Assembly: GCF_001514205.1 (NCBI RefSeq)
Contig: NZ_KQ948766.1
Span: forward strand, 465,215-529,214
Length of the DNA stretch: 64,000 bases
Source: Streptomyces griseoruber
GTDB taxonomy: Bacteria; Actinomycetota; Actinomycetes; Streptomycetales; Streptomycetaceae
Direction: 5' to 3'
Under the pieces are notes generated by a model. It was not told where the DNA came from. It ran no database searches and worked only from the letters and a program-made list of their open reading frames with translations. Shown here in pieces: positions 24,114 through 32,349 of the stretch (the first letter of the stretch is position 1; each line of letters opens with the position of its first letter). Made by a program: the position numbers and the translations under genes.

Positions 24114-25193
24114 TCAGTGGCGGCCGGTGCCGCCGGTGCGGCCGGTGCCCCCGTTGTCCCCGCCGCCGGTGCCGGTGCCGCCGTTCCGGGCGCCGCCGTC
24201 GTCGTCCGAGCCGGTGCCGCCGGAGTGGTCGTCGTCCTGGTCGTACCCCGTGCCGGCCGAACCGGCGTCGGGACCGGCGGACAGCCCGGCCGACCCTTCG
24301 TCGTGACCGCCACGGTCGGTGCCGCTGTAGTCGTCGCCCCAGGAGTTCCGGTAGTCCGAGTCGTCCTGCCCGTCGCCCGTGTTCCGGCCGGAACCGCCCT
24401 CGAGGACGTGCGCGCAGTACGTCGTCACCTGGGACCAGCCGCCGGCCAGGCCCTCCAGGGTGCGGCGGCGCTGGGTGCCCAGCGTCCGGCCGGCCTCGAT
24501 GTCCCGGCAGGACGAGGTCACGCCCTTCGGCCAGCCGCCGCGGGCGCCGGGCGCGGTGGAGGAGCCGTCGGTGCTCTTCGTGCCCCCGGTGGTGTCGCGG
24601 TCGGTGCCGCCGTCCGGCGCCACCGCGTCCGGGCCGCCGCCGGAGGCCTCCGGGGAGGGCGAGACCAGCGGGCGGTCGGGGCTCGCGGCGCCGGAGACGG
24701 AGGCCCCGGGTTCGGGTCCGGCCCCGTCGAAGGGGCTCGGCAGCACTCCGGTACCGGCGGCCACCGCGACCCCGCCGAGCATCCCGGCGGCCACCGCGGC
24801 GGCCAGCCCGAGCCTGAGCGGGCGGCTCCAACGGCGGTGTGCCCGTTCGCCGTTGCGATCGGCGCCGGGGCGGCCGCCGATGCGGACCAGTCCGGCGTCG
24901 CCCGGATACGCCGACGGGTGTGACGTACGCGACTGCTGTGACGTGTGGGACTCGGTGCGCGACTCACGGGCTGCCCGGGCCTCGCTGAAGGCCTTCAGGG
25001 CGGCCGCCTCACCGGGGAGCTCCTCGTCGGCCCGCAGCGGTTCGGCGCCCAGCGCGGAGAGCGCGGCAAGCGTTCTGGCGAGGCGTTCCGCCTGGTCATG
25101 GGCTTCCGGGGCGACAGCGTTCTCGGGTGACTCACCGCGCAGCAGACGCTCCGCCGTCTCGCGGTCGAGCCACCTGTCCTGCTTGTCGGCCAT
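24114..25193 (-). CDS. Single-pass membrane protein paired with ECF sigma factor (candidate anti-sigma factor), copy A
   Basis: A 359-residue protein. The cytoplasmic part (1-125) is charged and helical. One transmembrane segment lies at about 127-147. The outer part has a Ser/Pro/Thr/Gly linker, a segment with two cysteines (SCRDIE to TTYC, C-x30-C) and a very Gly/Asp-rich tail. No HxxxCxxC zinc anti-sigma motif is visible. ATG 25193 overlaps the stop of the sigma gene by one base, with AAGGA 6 bp upstream, so the pair is coupled. A paralogue follows the next sigma gene (26198-26953). An anti-sigma role is inferred from context only. Confidence 0.7.
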   Translation of the reverse strand: MADKQDRWLDRETAERLLRGESPENAVAPEAHDQAERLARTLAALSALGAEPLRADEELPGEAAALKAFSEARAARESRTESHTSQQSRTSHPSAYPGDAGLVRIGGRPGADRNGERAHRRWSRPLRLGLAAAVAAGMLGGVAVAAGTGVLPSPFDGAGPEPGASVSGAASPDRPLVSPSPEASGGGPDAVAPDGGTDRDTTGGTKSTDGSSTAPGARGGWPKGVTSSCRDIEAGRTLGTQRRRTLEGLAGGWSQVTTYCAHVLEGGSGRNTGDGQDDSDYRNSWGDDYSGTDRGGHDEGSAGLSAGPDAGSAGTGYDQDDDHSGGTGSDDDGGARNGGTGTGGGDNGGTGRTGGTGRH

Positions 25194-25852
25194 CACATGT
25201 CCTTCTGCGTCCGCGCGCTCGCTTGCGTCACACTCGCGGACGTTACCGCGCGTGAACGCGGCCTTCGCTGGGGAGGCAGGGCGTCGAGCACCCCGGCGGT
25301 CTCCGGATCGTCGCCGAGCAGTTCGGCGAGCTTCTTCAGGCCGCGGTGCGCGGCGGTGCGGACGGCGCCGGGACGCTTGCCGAGGGTGTCGGCGGCGGTC
25401 TTGGCGTCCAGGCCCATCACGACCCGCAGCACGACGGCCTCGGCCTGGTCCTGCGGGAGCCGGGCGATGAGGTCGAGGGTGCGGCCGGTGGCCAGCGCCT
25501 CGATGGCCTCGCCCGCGGTGTCGCACTCGGCGGCCCGGCCGGTCAGTTCGGTCTCGTCGCCGCCGATCGCGGGGCGCCGGCCGCGCATCCGTATGTGGTC
25601 GAGCGCGCGGTTGCGGGCGATCCGGGCGGCCCAGCCGCGGAAGCGGTCCGCGTCACCGCCGAACCGCTCCAGGTCCCGGGCGATCTGCAGCCAGGCCTCG
25701 GAGGCCACGTCCTCGGCGTCGAGGTCGCCGACGAGTGTGCGCACGTACCCGAGGAGCCGCGGGTGCACCGCGCGGTACACAGCCCGGAAAGCGGTCTCGT
25801 CCCCGTTCTGTGCCGCAAGCACCGCGGCTGTCAGCTCCGCGTCGTCCCCCAC
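25193..25852 (-). CDS. ECF RNA polymerase sigma factor, copy A
   Basis: A 219-residue group 4 sigma factor. Region 2 is DAEDVASEAWLQIARDL and FRGWAARIARNRALDHIR (about 55-100). Region 4 is LPQDQAEAVVLRVVMGLD and GKRPGAVRTAAHRGLKKL (about 140-190). I place the start at GTG 25852, which has GAGGA 8 bp upstream. The ATG at 25921 lies within 20-bp tandem repeats that cannot keep one frame. It is translationally coupled to the membrane protein downstream. About two thirds of residues in regions 2 and 4 match the copy at 27084. Confidence 0.92.
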   Translation of the reverse strand: MGDDAELTAAVLAAQNGDETAFRAVYRAVHPRLLGYVRTLVGDLDAEDVASEAWLQIARDLERFGGDADRFRGWAARIARNRALDHIRMRGRRPAIGGDETELTGRAAECDTAGEAIEALATGRTLDLIARLPQDQAEAVVLRVVMGLDAKTAADTLGKRPGAVRTAAHRGLKKLAELLGDDPETAGVLDALPPQRRPRSRAVTSASVTQASARTQKDM

Positions 25853-25890
25853 GTCGTGGTTCCTCGGTCGGTCGATGGTCGCGGTCGAGA

Positions 25891-25950
25891 CCGCTGGTCG
25901 TTGCGGTGGACCGCTGGTCATTGCGGTGGACCGCTGGTCGTTGCGGTGGT
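25891..25950. repeat. Three contiguous 20-bp tandem repeats upstream of ECF sigma factor A
   Basis: ACCGCTGGTCGTTGCGGTGG occurs at 25891-25910, 25911-25930 (one base changed) and 25931-25950 with no gap. Each unit contains the near-palindrome ACCGC...GCGGT. They lie 40-100 bp upstream of the sigma start, in the 345-bp gene-free stretch 25853-26197. Being 20 bp long they shift frame at every unit, so they are not coding. I see nothing else definite in that stretch. Confidence 0.85.
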
Positions 25951-26197
25951 CTGCCGCTTGGCCGTCCGGCGCGAAAGGCACGTTACGACCTGAAAGCGTC
26001 GCCCGTCCATGTCCGTACAACATGCAACTGAGTCGTGATCCCGTCGGGGACGGTCCCGGACCGGCACCGGGGTGTGACAGAAAACGCACTCCCGGCGCTG
26101 AAGGAAGTACGGGCCGCCGCGCGGTCCGTGCCGCGCGACGGCCGGGGTCTCTCCTGTGGGGGGTGGCGACCCCGGTCGTTGCCTCGGCAGCGAGAGG

Positions 26198-26953
26198 CTA
26201 CTGCTTCCCGGCGTTGCCCTTGGGGGTTTTCCCGGCCTGCTGCCCGCCCTTGTCGGTGGTGCCGCCGGTGCCGTTGCTCTTGCCGTTGCCTTTGCCGTTG
26301 GCCCCGCCGTCGTTCTCGGCCGACGCCGTCCGCGCCGCGCAGTACGCCTCGACGTTCTCCTCGCCGCCCGCCGCCGTCACCAGCCGCTGCCAGGCCGTGG
26401 AGTCCAGCGCCCTGCCCCGGTCCTTGACCCGCTCGTAGGCACGGCAGTGGGCCGCGGTGTCCTCGGCGGTCACCGGGCGGTCCCGGCCGGCCGGGGTGCC
26501 CGGGGCGGCCGGGGACGGGGTGAGCGACGGTGCCTGCGAGCGGCCCTCGGACGCGCTCGCGGACCGCTCCGGGCGCTTGGCGTCGGCCGGGTCCCCGCCG
26601 GCGGACCCGATCGCGGCGAACGCCACCCCGCCGAGGGCGAGGCTCGCGACGGCGACGGAGAGCGTGGCCCGCAGCGAGCGGGCGGCGGACCGGCGGGTAC
26701 GGGGCCGCCAGTCGTCCCGGCGGCGGGTACGGGCCGTGTGCGCGCCCGCGTCCCGGGCGGCCCGGAAGGCGGCCACGGCCCGCAGCTCGCCCTCGCTGCC
26801 CGCGGGCGGTGCGACGGGGCCGCCCGTGACGCGCAGGACCTCGGCGAGCAGCGCCTCCAGCTCCTGGTCGACCGTGTCCGCCGCCGGGCCCGTCCCGGCC
26901 GGGTGCGGACGCCGACGGACCGGCTCCCCGCCGTCGTTCAGCCGTTCACCCAT
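26198..26953 (-). CDS. Single-pass membrane protein paired with ECF sigma factor (candidate anti-sigma factor), copy B
   Basis: A 251-residue paralogue of the 24114-25193 protein. The charged N-terminal domain contains an AVAAFRAARDAG helix like AALKAFSEARAA of copy A. One transmembrane helix lies at about 93-115. The outer region carries a two-cysteine segment (HCRAYE to EAYC, C-x34-C) with a shared LVTAAGG...V..YC pattern, and a Gly/Asn/Lys-rich tail. Start 26953 is chosen over upstream candidates because a GGCGGAAAC site lies close by. It is 130 bp downstream of the second sigma gene, so coupling is looser than in copy A. Confidence 0.68.
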   Translation of the reverse strand: MGERLNDGGEPVRRRPHPAGTGPAADTVDQELEALLAEVLRVTGGPVAPPAGSEGELRAVAAFRAARDAGAHTARTRRRDDWRPRTRRSAARSLRATLSVAVASLALGGVAFAAIGSAGGDPADAKRPERSASASEGRSQAPSLTPSPAAPGTPAGRDRPVTAEDTAAHCRAYERVKDRGRALDSTAWQRLVTAAGGEENVEAYCAARTASAENDGGANGKGNGKSNGTGGTTDKGGQQAGKTPKGNAGKQ

Positions 26954-27083
26954 GTCCGTTTCCGCCTCTGTCCCGTGCGTGCGTCCGCGCGTGCCGCCGA
27001 TCCGGCCGCTGGTGCACACGGCCCGAGATCATGACTGTTCAGGTGGCCGCGGGCTGCCCCGCCGACCGCTCGGCCGTGGCCGT

Positions 27084-27719
27084 TCATTTCGACTCCCCCA
27101 GCGTGCGGGGTCCGTCATCCGTCACACCTCGGCCGTTCGTGTCCGTGACGCCGAGCTGGCGGGCCAGCCGTTTCAGGCCGCGGTGCGCCGCCGTGCGGAC
27201 CGCGCCGGGGCGCTTGCCGAGGACCCGCGCCGCGGCGGGGCCGTCCAGCCCCACGACGACCCGCAGCAGCACGGCCTCCGCCTGGTCCCGCGGCAGCCCC
27301 CGGACCAGTTCCAGCGCCCGCGCGGTGGAGAGCGACTCCAGCGCCTGGTCGTGCGTGGTGTGCGGACCGGGCAGGTCCATGACCACCTCGTGCTCCAGCG
27401 CCGCCGCCCTCGGCCGCACCCGCAGCCGGCGCAGATGGTCCAGGGCCCGGTGCCGGGCGATGGTCGCCGTCCAGCCGCGGAACCCGGCACCGTCGCCCTT
27501 GAACCGCCCGAGGTCGCGGGCGATCTCCAGCCAGGCGTCGGAGGCCACGTCCTCGGCGTCGTCCCCCACGATCCCGCGCAGATAGCCGAGCAGCCCCGGC
27601 TGGACGATCCGGTACGCGACGGCGAACGCACTCTCGTCGCCGTCCTGGGCCCGTGCCACGGCCGCGCCCAGTTCCCCGTCGTACGCCTGTGCGCGCCGGG
27701 GTTCCCCTCCCTGGCCCAA
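27084..27719 (-). CDS. ECF RNA polymerase sigma factor, copy B
   Basis: A group 4 sigma factor of about 211 residues from TTG 27719, which has GAGGA 5 bp upstream. The alternative ATG at 27836 would add 39 residues without family support. Region 2 contains DAEDVASDAWLEIARDL and FRGWTATIARHRALDHLR. Region 4 contains LPRDQAEAVLLRVVVGLD and GKRPGAVRTAAHRGLKRL, nearly identical to copy A. No SnoaL-type extension is present. Together with the following membrane protein it duplicates the layout of the 24114-25852 pair. Confidence 0.9.
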   Translation of the reverse strand: MGQGGEPRRAQAYDGELGAAVARAQDGDESAFAVAYRIVQPGLLGYLRGIVGDDAEDVASDAWLEIARDLGRFKGDGAGFRGWTATIARHRALDHLRRLRVRPRAAALEHEVVMDLPGPHTTHDQALESLSTARALELVRGLPRDQAEAVLLRVVVGLDGPAAARVLGKRPGAVRTAAHRGLKRLARQLGVTDTNGRGVTDDGPRTLGESK

Positions 27720-27841
27720 GACTGTCCTCGTTCGTACGGAATTCGCTGGGGGTGCACCCCCACGGTCTTCAGCGCCCGGCCGCACAGAAGTGTCACAGGG
27801 TGGGCCGTTCGCCCCGGTCAGGGGCGGGCCCTTCACCGCGT

Positions 27842-28294
27842 TCAGGCCGCCACCCGGCGCGAGCGGCCGTGCAGGGTGAGGTAGAAGGTCCGCAGGGACT
27901 CCTCGGGGGCACCCGTCTCGAAGCGGTTGACGACCTTGCCGAGCGGGTTCCAGACCCGGCCGTCGGGCATCCGCACCCCGACCGGCTGCCCGAACCAGCC
28001 GCGCTGCGGCTCGTCCAGGTCCACCCAGACCGCGCCCGCGCGGCGGACCAGCACCTCACCGACGTACGCGCCCAGTCCCACGAGCGTGTCGTGGGCGCGC
28101 GCCCGGTCGGCGCCGCCCTTGCGCAGCCCGTCGGCCAGGAAGTCGACCAGGCGCAGGCTGGCCGGGGAGTAGTCGAGCGGCAGCCGGTGCCGTGCGGTGG
28201 CGCGCTCGACGAACGCGCCGGCACATGCCCGCATGTCCGCCGCGCCCCTGTCCCACGGGTCCGTTCCGTGCTGCTCGTCCGTCCTGCTGCCCAT
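27842..28294 (-). CDS. Hypothetical protein, paralogue of 28382-28822 (copy 2)
   Basis: A 150-residue soluble protein of unknown function. Its central part LVGLGAYVGEVLVRRAGAVW (about 73-92) and MPDGRVWNPLGKV (about 109-121) correspond to RGLGAYAGEVVVRHTGAEW and TPDGRLWDPIDEA in the upstream gene, so the two are tandem duplicates. No signal peptide, membrane segment or catalytic motif is visible. It precedes the second ECF sigma gene on the same strand. Confidence 0.8.
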   Translation of the reverse strand: MGSRTDEQHGTDPWDRGAADMRACAGAFVERATARHRLPLDYSPASLRLVDFLADGLRKGGADRARAHDTLVGLGAYVGEVLVRRAGAVWVDLDEPQRGWFGQPVGVRMPDGRVWNPLGKVVNRFETGAPEESLRTFYLTLHGRSRRVAA

Positions 28295-28381
28295 GGGTCC
28301 CCACCCCTTCGCTCGGCCCGCTCGGTCCAGGGGGAACCGGCTCGGCTCCCCGCTGTCCCAGCGGACGGCGGCGCCGGAGCA

Positions 28382-28822
28382 TCACAGGTCACCGACGTGT
28401 CGTCCGTCACGTCCGTCGCGCTGTTCCCGTCCGCCCCGCATCGCGTCCCGGCACAGCAGCCGGAGCGAGCCATGGCCGCCGAAGCACCGGCGGGCCTCGT
28501 CGATGGGGTCCCAGAGGCGGCCGTCGGGGGTGCGGATCCAGTGGTCGCCGCCGGCCGTCCACCACTCGGCGCCGGTGTGGCGGACGACCACCTCACCGGC
28601 GTACGCCCCGAGGCCGCGCAGCACGTTCTCGACGGCCGGGTACGGGGTGTCCTCGGCGCGCAGGTCCTCGATCAGCCGGTCGACGCGCCACAGGCTCTGC
28701 GCGGAGTGGTCGAGGTGCAGGCGGGCGCCCTCGCGCAGCGCGATCAGCGTGTCGGCGGCCCAGCGCACCGGCTTCACGGCGGCCTGGGGCCGGGCGGGGA
28801 ACGGGTGAGTCGTCCAGGTCAT
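28382..28822 (-). CDS. Hypothetical protein, paralogue of 27842-28294 (copy 1)
   Basis: A 146-residue soluble protein. The GLGAYAGEVVVRHTG and TPDGRLWDP blocks are shared with the next gene. Upstream of them both have an Arg/Leu-rich helix beginning SLWRVDRLIED here and SLRLVDFLADG in copy 2. The conserved GEVxVRxxGAxW strand suggests a small alpha/beta fold, possibly an immunity-like protein, but I cannot assign a family. ATG 28822 lacks an obvious Shine-Dalgarno sequence. Confidence 0.75.
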   Translation of the reverse strand: MTWTTHPFPARPQAAVKPVRWAADTLIALREGARLHLDHSAQSLWRVDRLIEDLRAEDTPYPAVENVLRGLGAYAGEVVVRHTGAEWWTAGGDHWIRTPDGRLWDPIDEARRCFGGHGSLRLLCRDAMRGGREQRDGRDGRHVGDL

Positions 28823-28858
28823 GTACGGGAGAGCGTCACGCGGCCATGATCCGTCACG

Positions 28859-28884
28859 CGGTTCCGGGCACCTTCCCGGAACCG
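28859..28884. terminator. Terminator-like hairpin
   Basis: A 10-bp perfect stem, CGGTTCCGGG at 28859-28868 pairing with CCCGGAACCG at 28875-28884, with a 6-base loop. It lies downstream of the 29023-29574 gene and upstream of the 28822 start, separating the two on the minus strand. Confidence 0.65.
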
Positions 28885-29022
28885 GCCCGGAACCCGCACA
28901 GGAGTGAGGGTTCCGCGTCCTCGTGCGCTCCTTGGGTGACGAGCGCGCGCCTCGGGCCCGGCGGCGCGGACGGCGCAGGTCGCCGCGTTCCCCGCGGCGG
29001 CGCAGGGGCGTGGGGCGTGGGG

Positions 29023-29574
29023 TCAGATGCGGCCGCGGGCTCGGCGGGAGACCACGGCCCGCAGGACTCGGCGGCCCTCCGTGGAGACGTCCAGGGCGCG
29101 GCGCAGGCCGGCCGGGCCGTGGGTCGCGAGGAGTTCCAGGACGGTGATCTGGCGGCGCAGTTCGGCGGCGACGAGGGGCGGCATGCCCTCCGTGCGGCCC
29201 GCGCGGCGGGAGTCGACCGAGTCGGCGTCCTCGGCCGGGTCGAGGAGGCGGTGTATCTGGAGCGAGGCGACGGAGCAGGCGTCGGCCCACACCCGTACCT
29301 CGGCGGGGGCCCGACGGGCGGGGGCCGCGTCGAGCATCCGGCGGGCGAGCAGCGCCGCCTCGCCGCCGTTCTCCCCGGACTCCAGCTTCCCGCGCACCTG
29401 TTCGAGCCCGCTGTCCCAGTCCTCGTCCGCACCCGCCTCGGCGAGGCTCGCCCACAGCGGCCGAAGGATCCCGTCGTCACCGCCGAGCAGCGGCACACAC
29501 CGGTCCAAACAAGCCAGCCCACTGGCGGCCAGTCCGCGTTCGTCGGCCTGAGCGATCAGTTCCACCAGGCTCAT
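29023..29574 (-). CDS. Conserved hypothetical protein
   Basis: A 183-residue acidic, largely helical soluble protein starting MSLVELIAQADERGL. No membrane segment, signal or known catalytic motif is seen. The repeated Ala/Leu-rich helices (LACLDRCVPLL, LELLATHGPAGL) suggest a helical bundle. Codon use is typical for the genome, and homologues appear, from memory, at the same place in other Streptomyces. Function unknown. Confidence 0.75.
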   Translation of the reverse strand: MSLVELIAQADERGLAASGLACLDRCVPLLGGDDGILRPLWASLAEAGADEDWDSGLEQVRGKLESGENGGEAALLARRMLDAAPARRAPAEVRVWADACSVASLQIHRLLDPAEDADSVDSRRAGRTEGMPPLVAAELRRQITVLELLATHGPAGLRRALDVSTEGRRVLRAVVSRRARGRI

Positions 29575-29681
29575 CCACGTCTCCCTCGCCAGGGCGCCGC
29601 CCTCACGGAGCCCGCACTTTCCCTTACTGCGTGCGACGGAGGAAGACTGTCACATAGTGGATTTTCAGCCAAGGGGTGATC

Positions 29682-29702
29682 GGCGGGCCGACCGGGCCCG
29701 CC
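29682..29702. terminator. Terminator-like hairpin after the hexosaminidase gene
   Basis: An 8-bp stem, GGCGGGCC (29682-29689) pairing with GGCCCGCC (29695-29702), immediately follows the stop codon of the minus-strand GH20 gene. Confidence 0.65.
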
Positions 29703-31367
29703 TCAGCCCAGCCGCCCCGCGAGTGTCCTGAACTGCGCCCAGGTCAGGGCCGGCGTGCGCGCGTCCCACAGCTTCTGCGAGGTGGCCCGCAACGGCATCC
29801 GGATCCCCGCCGCGACCTGGTCCTGGGTCTGGGAGTTCGCGAGGTCGCACCAGACGGAGAAGGACCCGCCGAGGATCTGGGCGTCGTACGCCGAGGACAC
29901 CGGCGTCCTCCCGCGCAGCACCCGCGGGGTCCACTGCTCGTAGATCCGCTGCCCCGTCGGATAGACGAAGGTCTGCGGCTCGCCGAGGACGTAGTACAGG
30001 TACTCGTCGTTGTAGTTGAGCACCTTGCGCCCCGCGCTCAGATACTCGGCCGGCACCCGCGCCCCGATCTCCTTGCCGGTCCAGTACGCGACCACCAGGT
30101 CGGAGGCCGGCTTCACGGTCGAGTTGCGGAAGAAGCCGTCGTTCCAGACCCGCATGGTCCGGTCATGGGCCCGGATCGTGTCGGCGCGGTCGTTGAGCCA
30201 CCCGGTGGCGAGGTCGGCGACGCCCGCCCCGGAGCCGTAGCGCTGCCGCGCGGCGGCGGCGAGCTGCGGGAAGGAGGCCGCCGGGTTCGACACGGTCAGC
30301 GCCTGGTACTCGTCGCCGCCGAGGTGCCACTGCGCACCCGGGAAGAGGCCCGCGTACTCGCCGAGCAGGTCGTCGAGCAGCTTCGCGGAGGCGTCCTTGG
30401 AGATGTCGATGGCCCCGCGCCTGGCGACCCCGTTGACATTGCGCAGCTGGAGCTCGGGGTGGGCGGCGAGCACGGCCCCCAGATGCCCGGGCGAGTCGAT
30501 CTCGGGCACGACGGTGATGTGCCGGGACGCGGCGAGGTCGACGATCTGCTTCACCTGCGCCTTGGTGAGGTGCTGCGCGGCGACGATCTCGGGATGGGTG
30601 TCGGACTCGATCCGGAAGGCCTGGTCGTCGGAGAAGTGCAGCCCGAACTGGTTGTACTTCAGGTCCCCCAGCTCACGGATCCGGTCCTCGATCCAGCCCG
30701 GCGAGAAGTACTTGCGGGCGATGTCCAGCGAGAAGGCCCGCTGCGGCTTGGCCGGCGCGTCCTTGACGACGCCCTCCGGGGCCGTGCCGCCCTTGCGGAC
30801 CTCCTGCTTGAGCGTGCGCGTCCCGTAGAACACCCCGGCGTCGGAGGGCCCGCTGACGGTGACCCGCCCGTCCCGGACGGTCAGGGTGTACGACTCCGCG
30901 CCGCCGCCCCCGCCGAGCGTCAGCCGCAGATCCCCGGACCGGCTGTCGCCCTTCTGCCCGGCGTACGACATCCCCAGCTCACCGGCGATCAGCCGGCCCT
31001 CGTCGGCGAGGCGCGGGTCGGTCACGACCACCCGGTGCCCGGCGGCGGGCCGCCAGCCGGGTCCGCGCGCCGCCGTGAAGCCCCGGACGGCCGGGATCGT
31101 GCGCGGGGCGGTGGACAGCGGATACGTGCGGCTCGGGCGGGGACTGGCGGACGGCGCGGCGGCGGCGGACCGCTCACCGCCGGACGCGCTCCGGGAGGTC
31201 TGCCCCGCCGCCGACGCGGTGGGCGTGCTGTCGTCCCCGCCGGAGGCCCACAGCCCCACCCCGGCCCCGAGGGCGGCGACCAGCCCGCCGGCTATCAGGG
31301 CCCGCAGCGCGACCCGCTCCCTGGCCTTCTTCCGCGGCGCCGGACGCCGATGCCTGTGCCTGCTCAT
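29703..31367 (-). CDS. Secreted/membrane-anchored GH20 beta-N-acetylhexosaminidase
   Basis: A 554-residue protein. It has a basic N-terminus with one transmembrane helix (about 20-41), a Ser/Pro/Ala linker, a GH20b alpha/beta domain (about 85-205) and the catalytic barrel (about 210-550). The catalytic pair D352-E353 lies in HLGGDEYQ, and other active-site elements are GLHFSDDQAFR and VPEIDSPGH. It removes terminal GlcNAc/GalNAc residues, using the substrate acetamido group as nucleophile. Targets could be chitin, peptidoglycan fragments or wall polymers. ATG 31367 is preferred over 31424, though its ribosome-binding site is poorly spaced. Confidence 0.93.
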   Translation of the reverse strand: MSRHRHRRPAPRKKARERVALRALIAGGLVAALGAGVGLWASGGDDSTPTASAAGQTSRSASGGERSAAAAPSASPRPSRTYPLSTAPRTIPAVRGFTAARGPGWRPAAGHRVVVTDPRLADEGRLIAGELGMSYAGQKGDSRSGDLRLTLGGGGGAESYTLTVRDGRVTVSGPSDAGVFYGTRTLKQEVRKGGTAPEGVVKDAPAKPQRAFSLDIARKYFSPGWIEDRIRELGDLKYNQFGLHFSDDQAFRIESDTHPEIVAAQHLTKAQVKQIVDLAASRHITVVPEIDSPGHLGAVLAAHPELQLRNVNGVARRGAIDISKDASAKLLDDLLGEYAGLFPGAQWHLGGDEYQALTVSNPAASFPQLAAAARQRYGSGAGVADLATGWLNDRADTIRAHDRTMRVWNDGFFRNSTVKPASDLVVAYWTGKEIGARVPAEYLSAGRKVLNYNDEYLYYVLGEPQTFVYPTGQRIYEQWTPRVLRGRTPVSSAYDAQILGGSFSVWCDLANSQTQDQVAAGIRMPLRATSQKLWDARTPALTWAQFRTLAGRLG

Positions 31368-31568
31368 CCCGCCAACCGTACGTCGCCCGGGTGACGGGGG
31401 CGCGCCGACCGGTTCACCGAACACGTCACCGAACGGTCACCGAGAGCGTCCACCAACGGTTCCGAAACTCTCTCGTTCGAGTGAAATTCGGGCAAGCGTC
31501 GGACACCGGATGACCACTCCCGATAACGTTGCGCCACACCTTTCACCACATCCCCTGCCACATCACTC

Positions 31569-32159
31569 GTGACGCGAGGATCCACGCTGCCTGCGCACCG
31601 TCTTCCCCACCTCACCGGCCGCCTTCCGATACCGGCGCAGACCCGGACACCCCCGGCCACCCTGGTGGACACCTTCAACACCGTCCCGGCCGAAGAGGCC
31701 CTCGCCTCCCTCCTCGCCTGCCTGAACAGCCTCTGCTGGGCACGCAGAGTCGCGGACCACCGCCCCTACCCCACGGTCGACGCCCTCCTCGCCGCCTGCG
31801 ACGAGGCGGCCTACGACCTCACGGCCGCCGACCTCACCGAAGCGCTGGCCGCCGAGACCTCGCCGGTTCTGCCGGAAGACGCCTATGAAGCGGCCCACAC
31901 GGCATTGAGCGCGGCACACGCCGCATACGAGGCCAGATTCGGACACGCTTTCGTCATCTGCCTGGACGGCACACCCCGGAACGAGGCCCTGGACCGCGTC
32001 CTGGAAGGCATCCGGTCACGATTGACAAACGATCCGGAGGACGAACGGGTACTGGCGGCAGACGAACTCCGCCGCCTCGCACGAGGGCGATTGATGTCCC
32101 GCCTGCGGGGCGCGGGAAACTGCGCGACCAGCCCAGACGGCACCACACCCGGCACATGA
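31569..32159 (+). CDS. 2-oxo-4-hydroxy-4-carboxy-5-ureidoimidazoline (OHCU) decarboxylase
   Basis: A 196-residue enzyme of purine degradation that converts OHCU to S-allantoin after urate oxidation. Family features are FNTVPAEEALASLLACLNS (about 35-53), WARRVADHRPY and, near the end, FGHAFVICLDG with the E...EL.RLARGRL helix. The GTG start at 31569 leaves an N-terminal extension of about 30 residues, so a later start is possible. The last 20 codons are made from a copy of the GGGGCGCGGG repeat (32107-32134), an odd tail for this family. No other ureide-pathway genes are nearby. Confidence 0.85.
   Translation: MTRGSTLPAHRLPHLTGRLPIPAQTRTPPATLVDTFNTVPAEEALASLLACLNSLCWARRVADHRPYPTVDALLAACDEAAYDLTAADLTEALAAETSPVLPEDAYEAAHTALSAAHAAYEARFGHAFVICLDGTPRNEALDRVLEGIRSRLTNDPEDERVLAADELRRLARGRLMSRLRGAGNCATSPDGTTPGT
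32107..32134 (+). repeat. Dispersed GGGGCGCGGGG...CGCGACC palindromic repeat, copy 2 (inside a coding region)
   Basis: GGGGCGCGGGAAACTGCGCG followed by ACCAGCCC, matching copy 1 at 1531-1560 almost exactly. It lies within the 3' end of the OHCU decarboxylase reading frame and supplies its C-terminal codons. Confidence 0.75.
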
Positions 32160-32349
32160 CGGCACAACCCCCCACAGAAGCCGCACCGCTCACCCATCCG
32201 CGTGCCACTTTGATCACACCGGTAGGCCCGCTGTAAGCCCAGCGCCGCGGCGTGGCTACGATGCTGGGGGCCGGTGGACCGTACCCGGCCGGGCCCGTCC
32301 GACAGCACAAGCCGGCAGGCCCCAATCCCCGCTCCCGGAGGGTTCTTCC

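Noticed and set aside
25891..25950. Possible short CRISPR array.
   Set aside because: The 20-bp repeats are directly contiguous with no spacers, and no cas genes are present.
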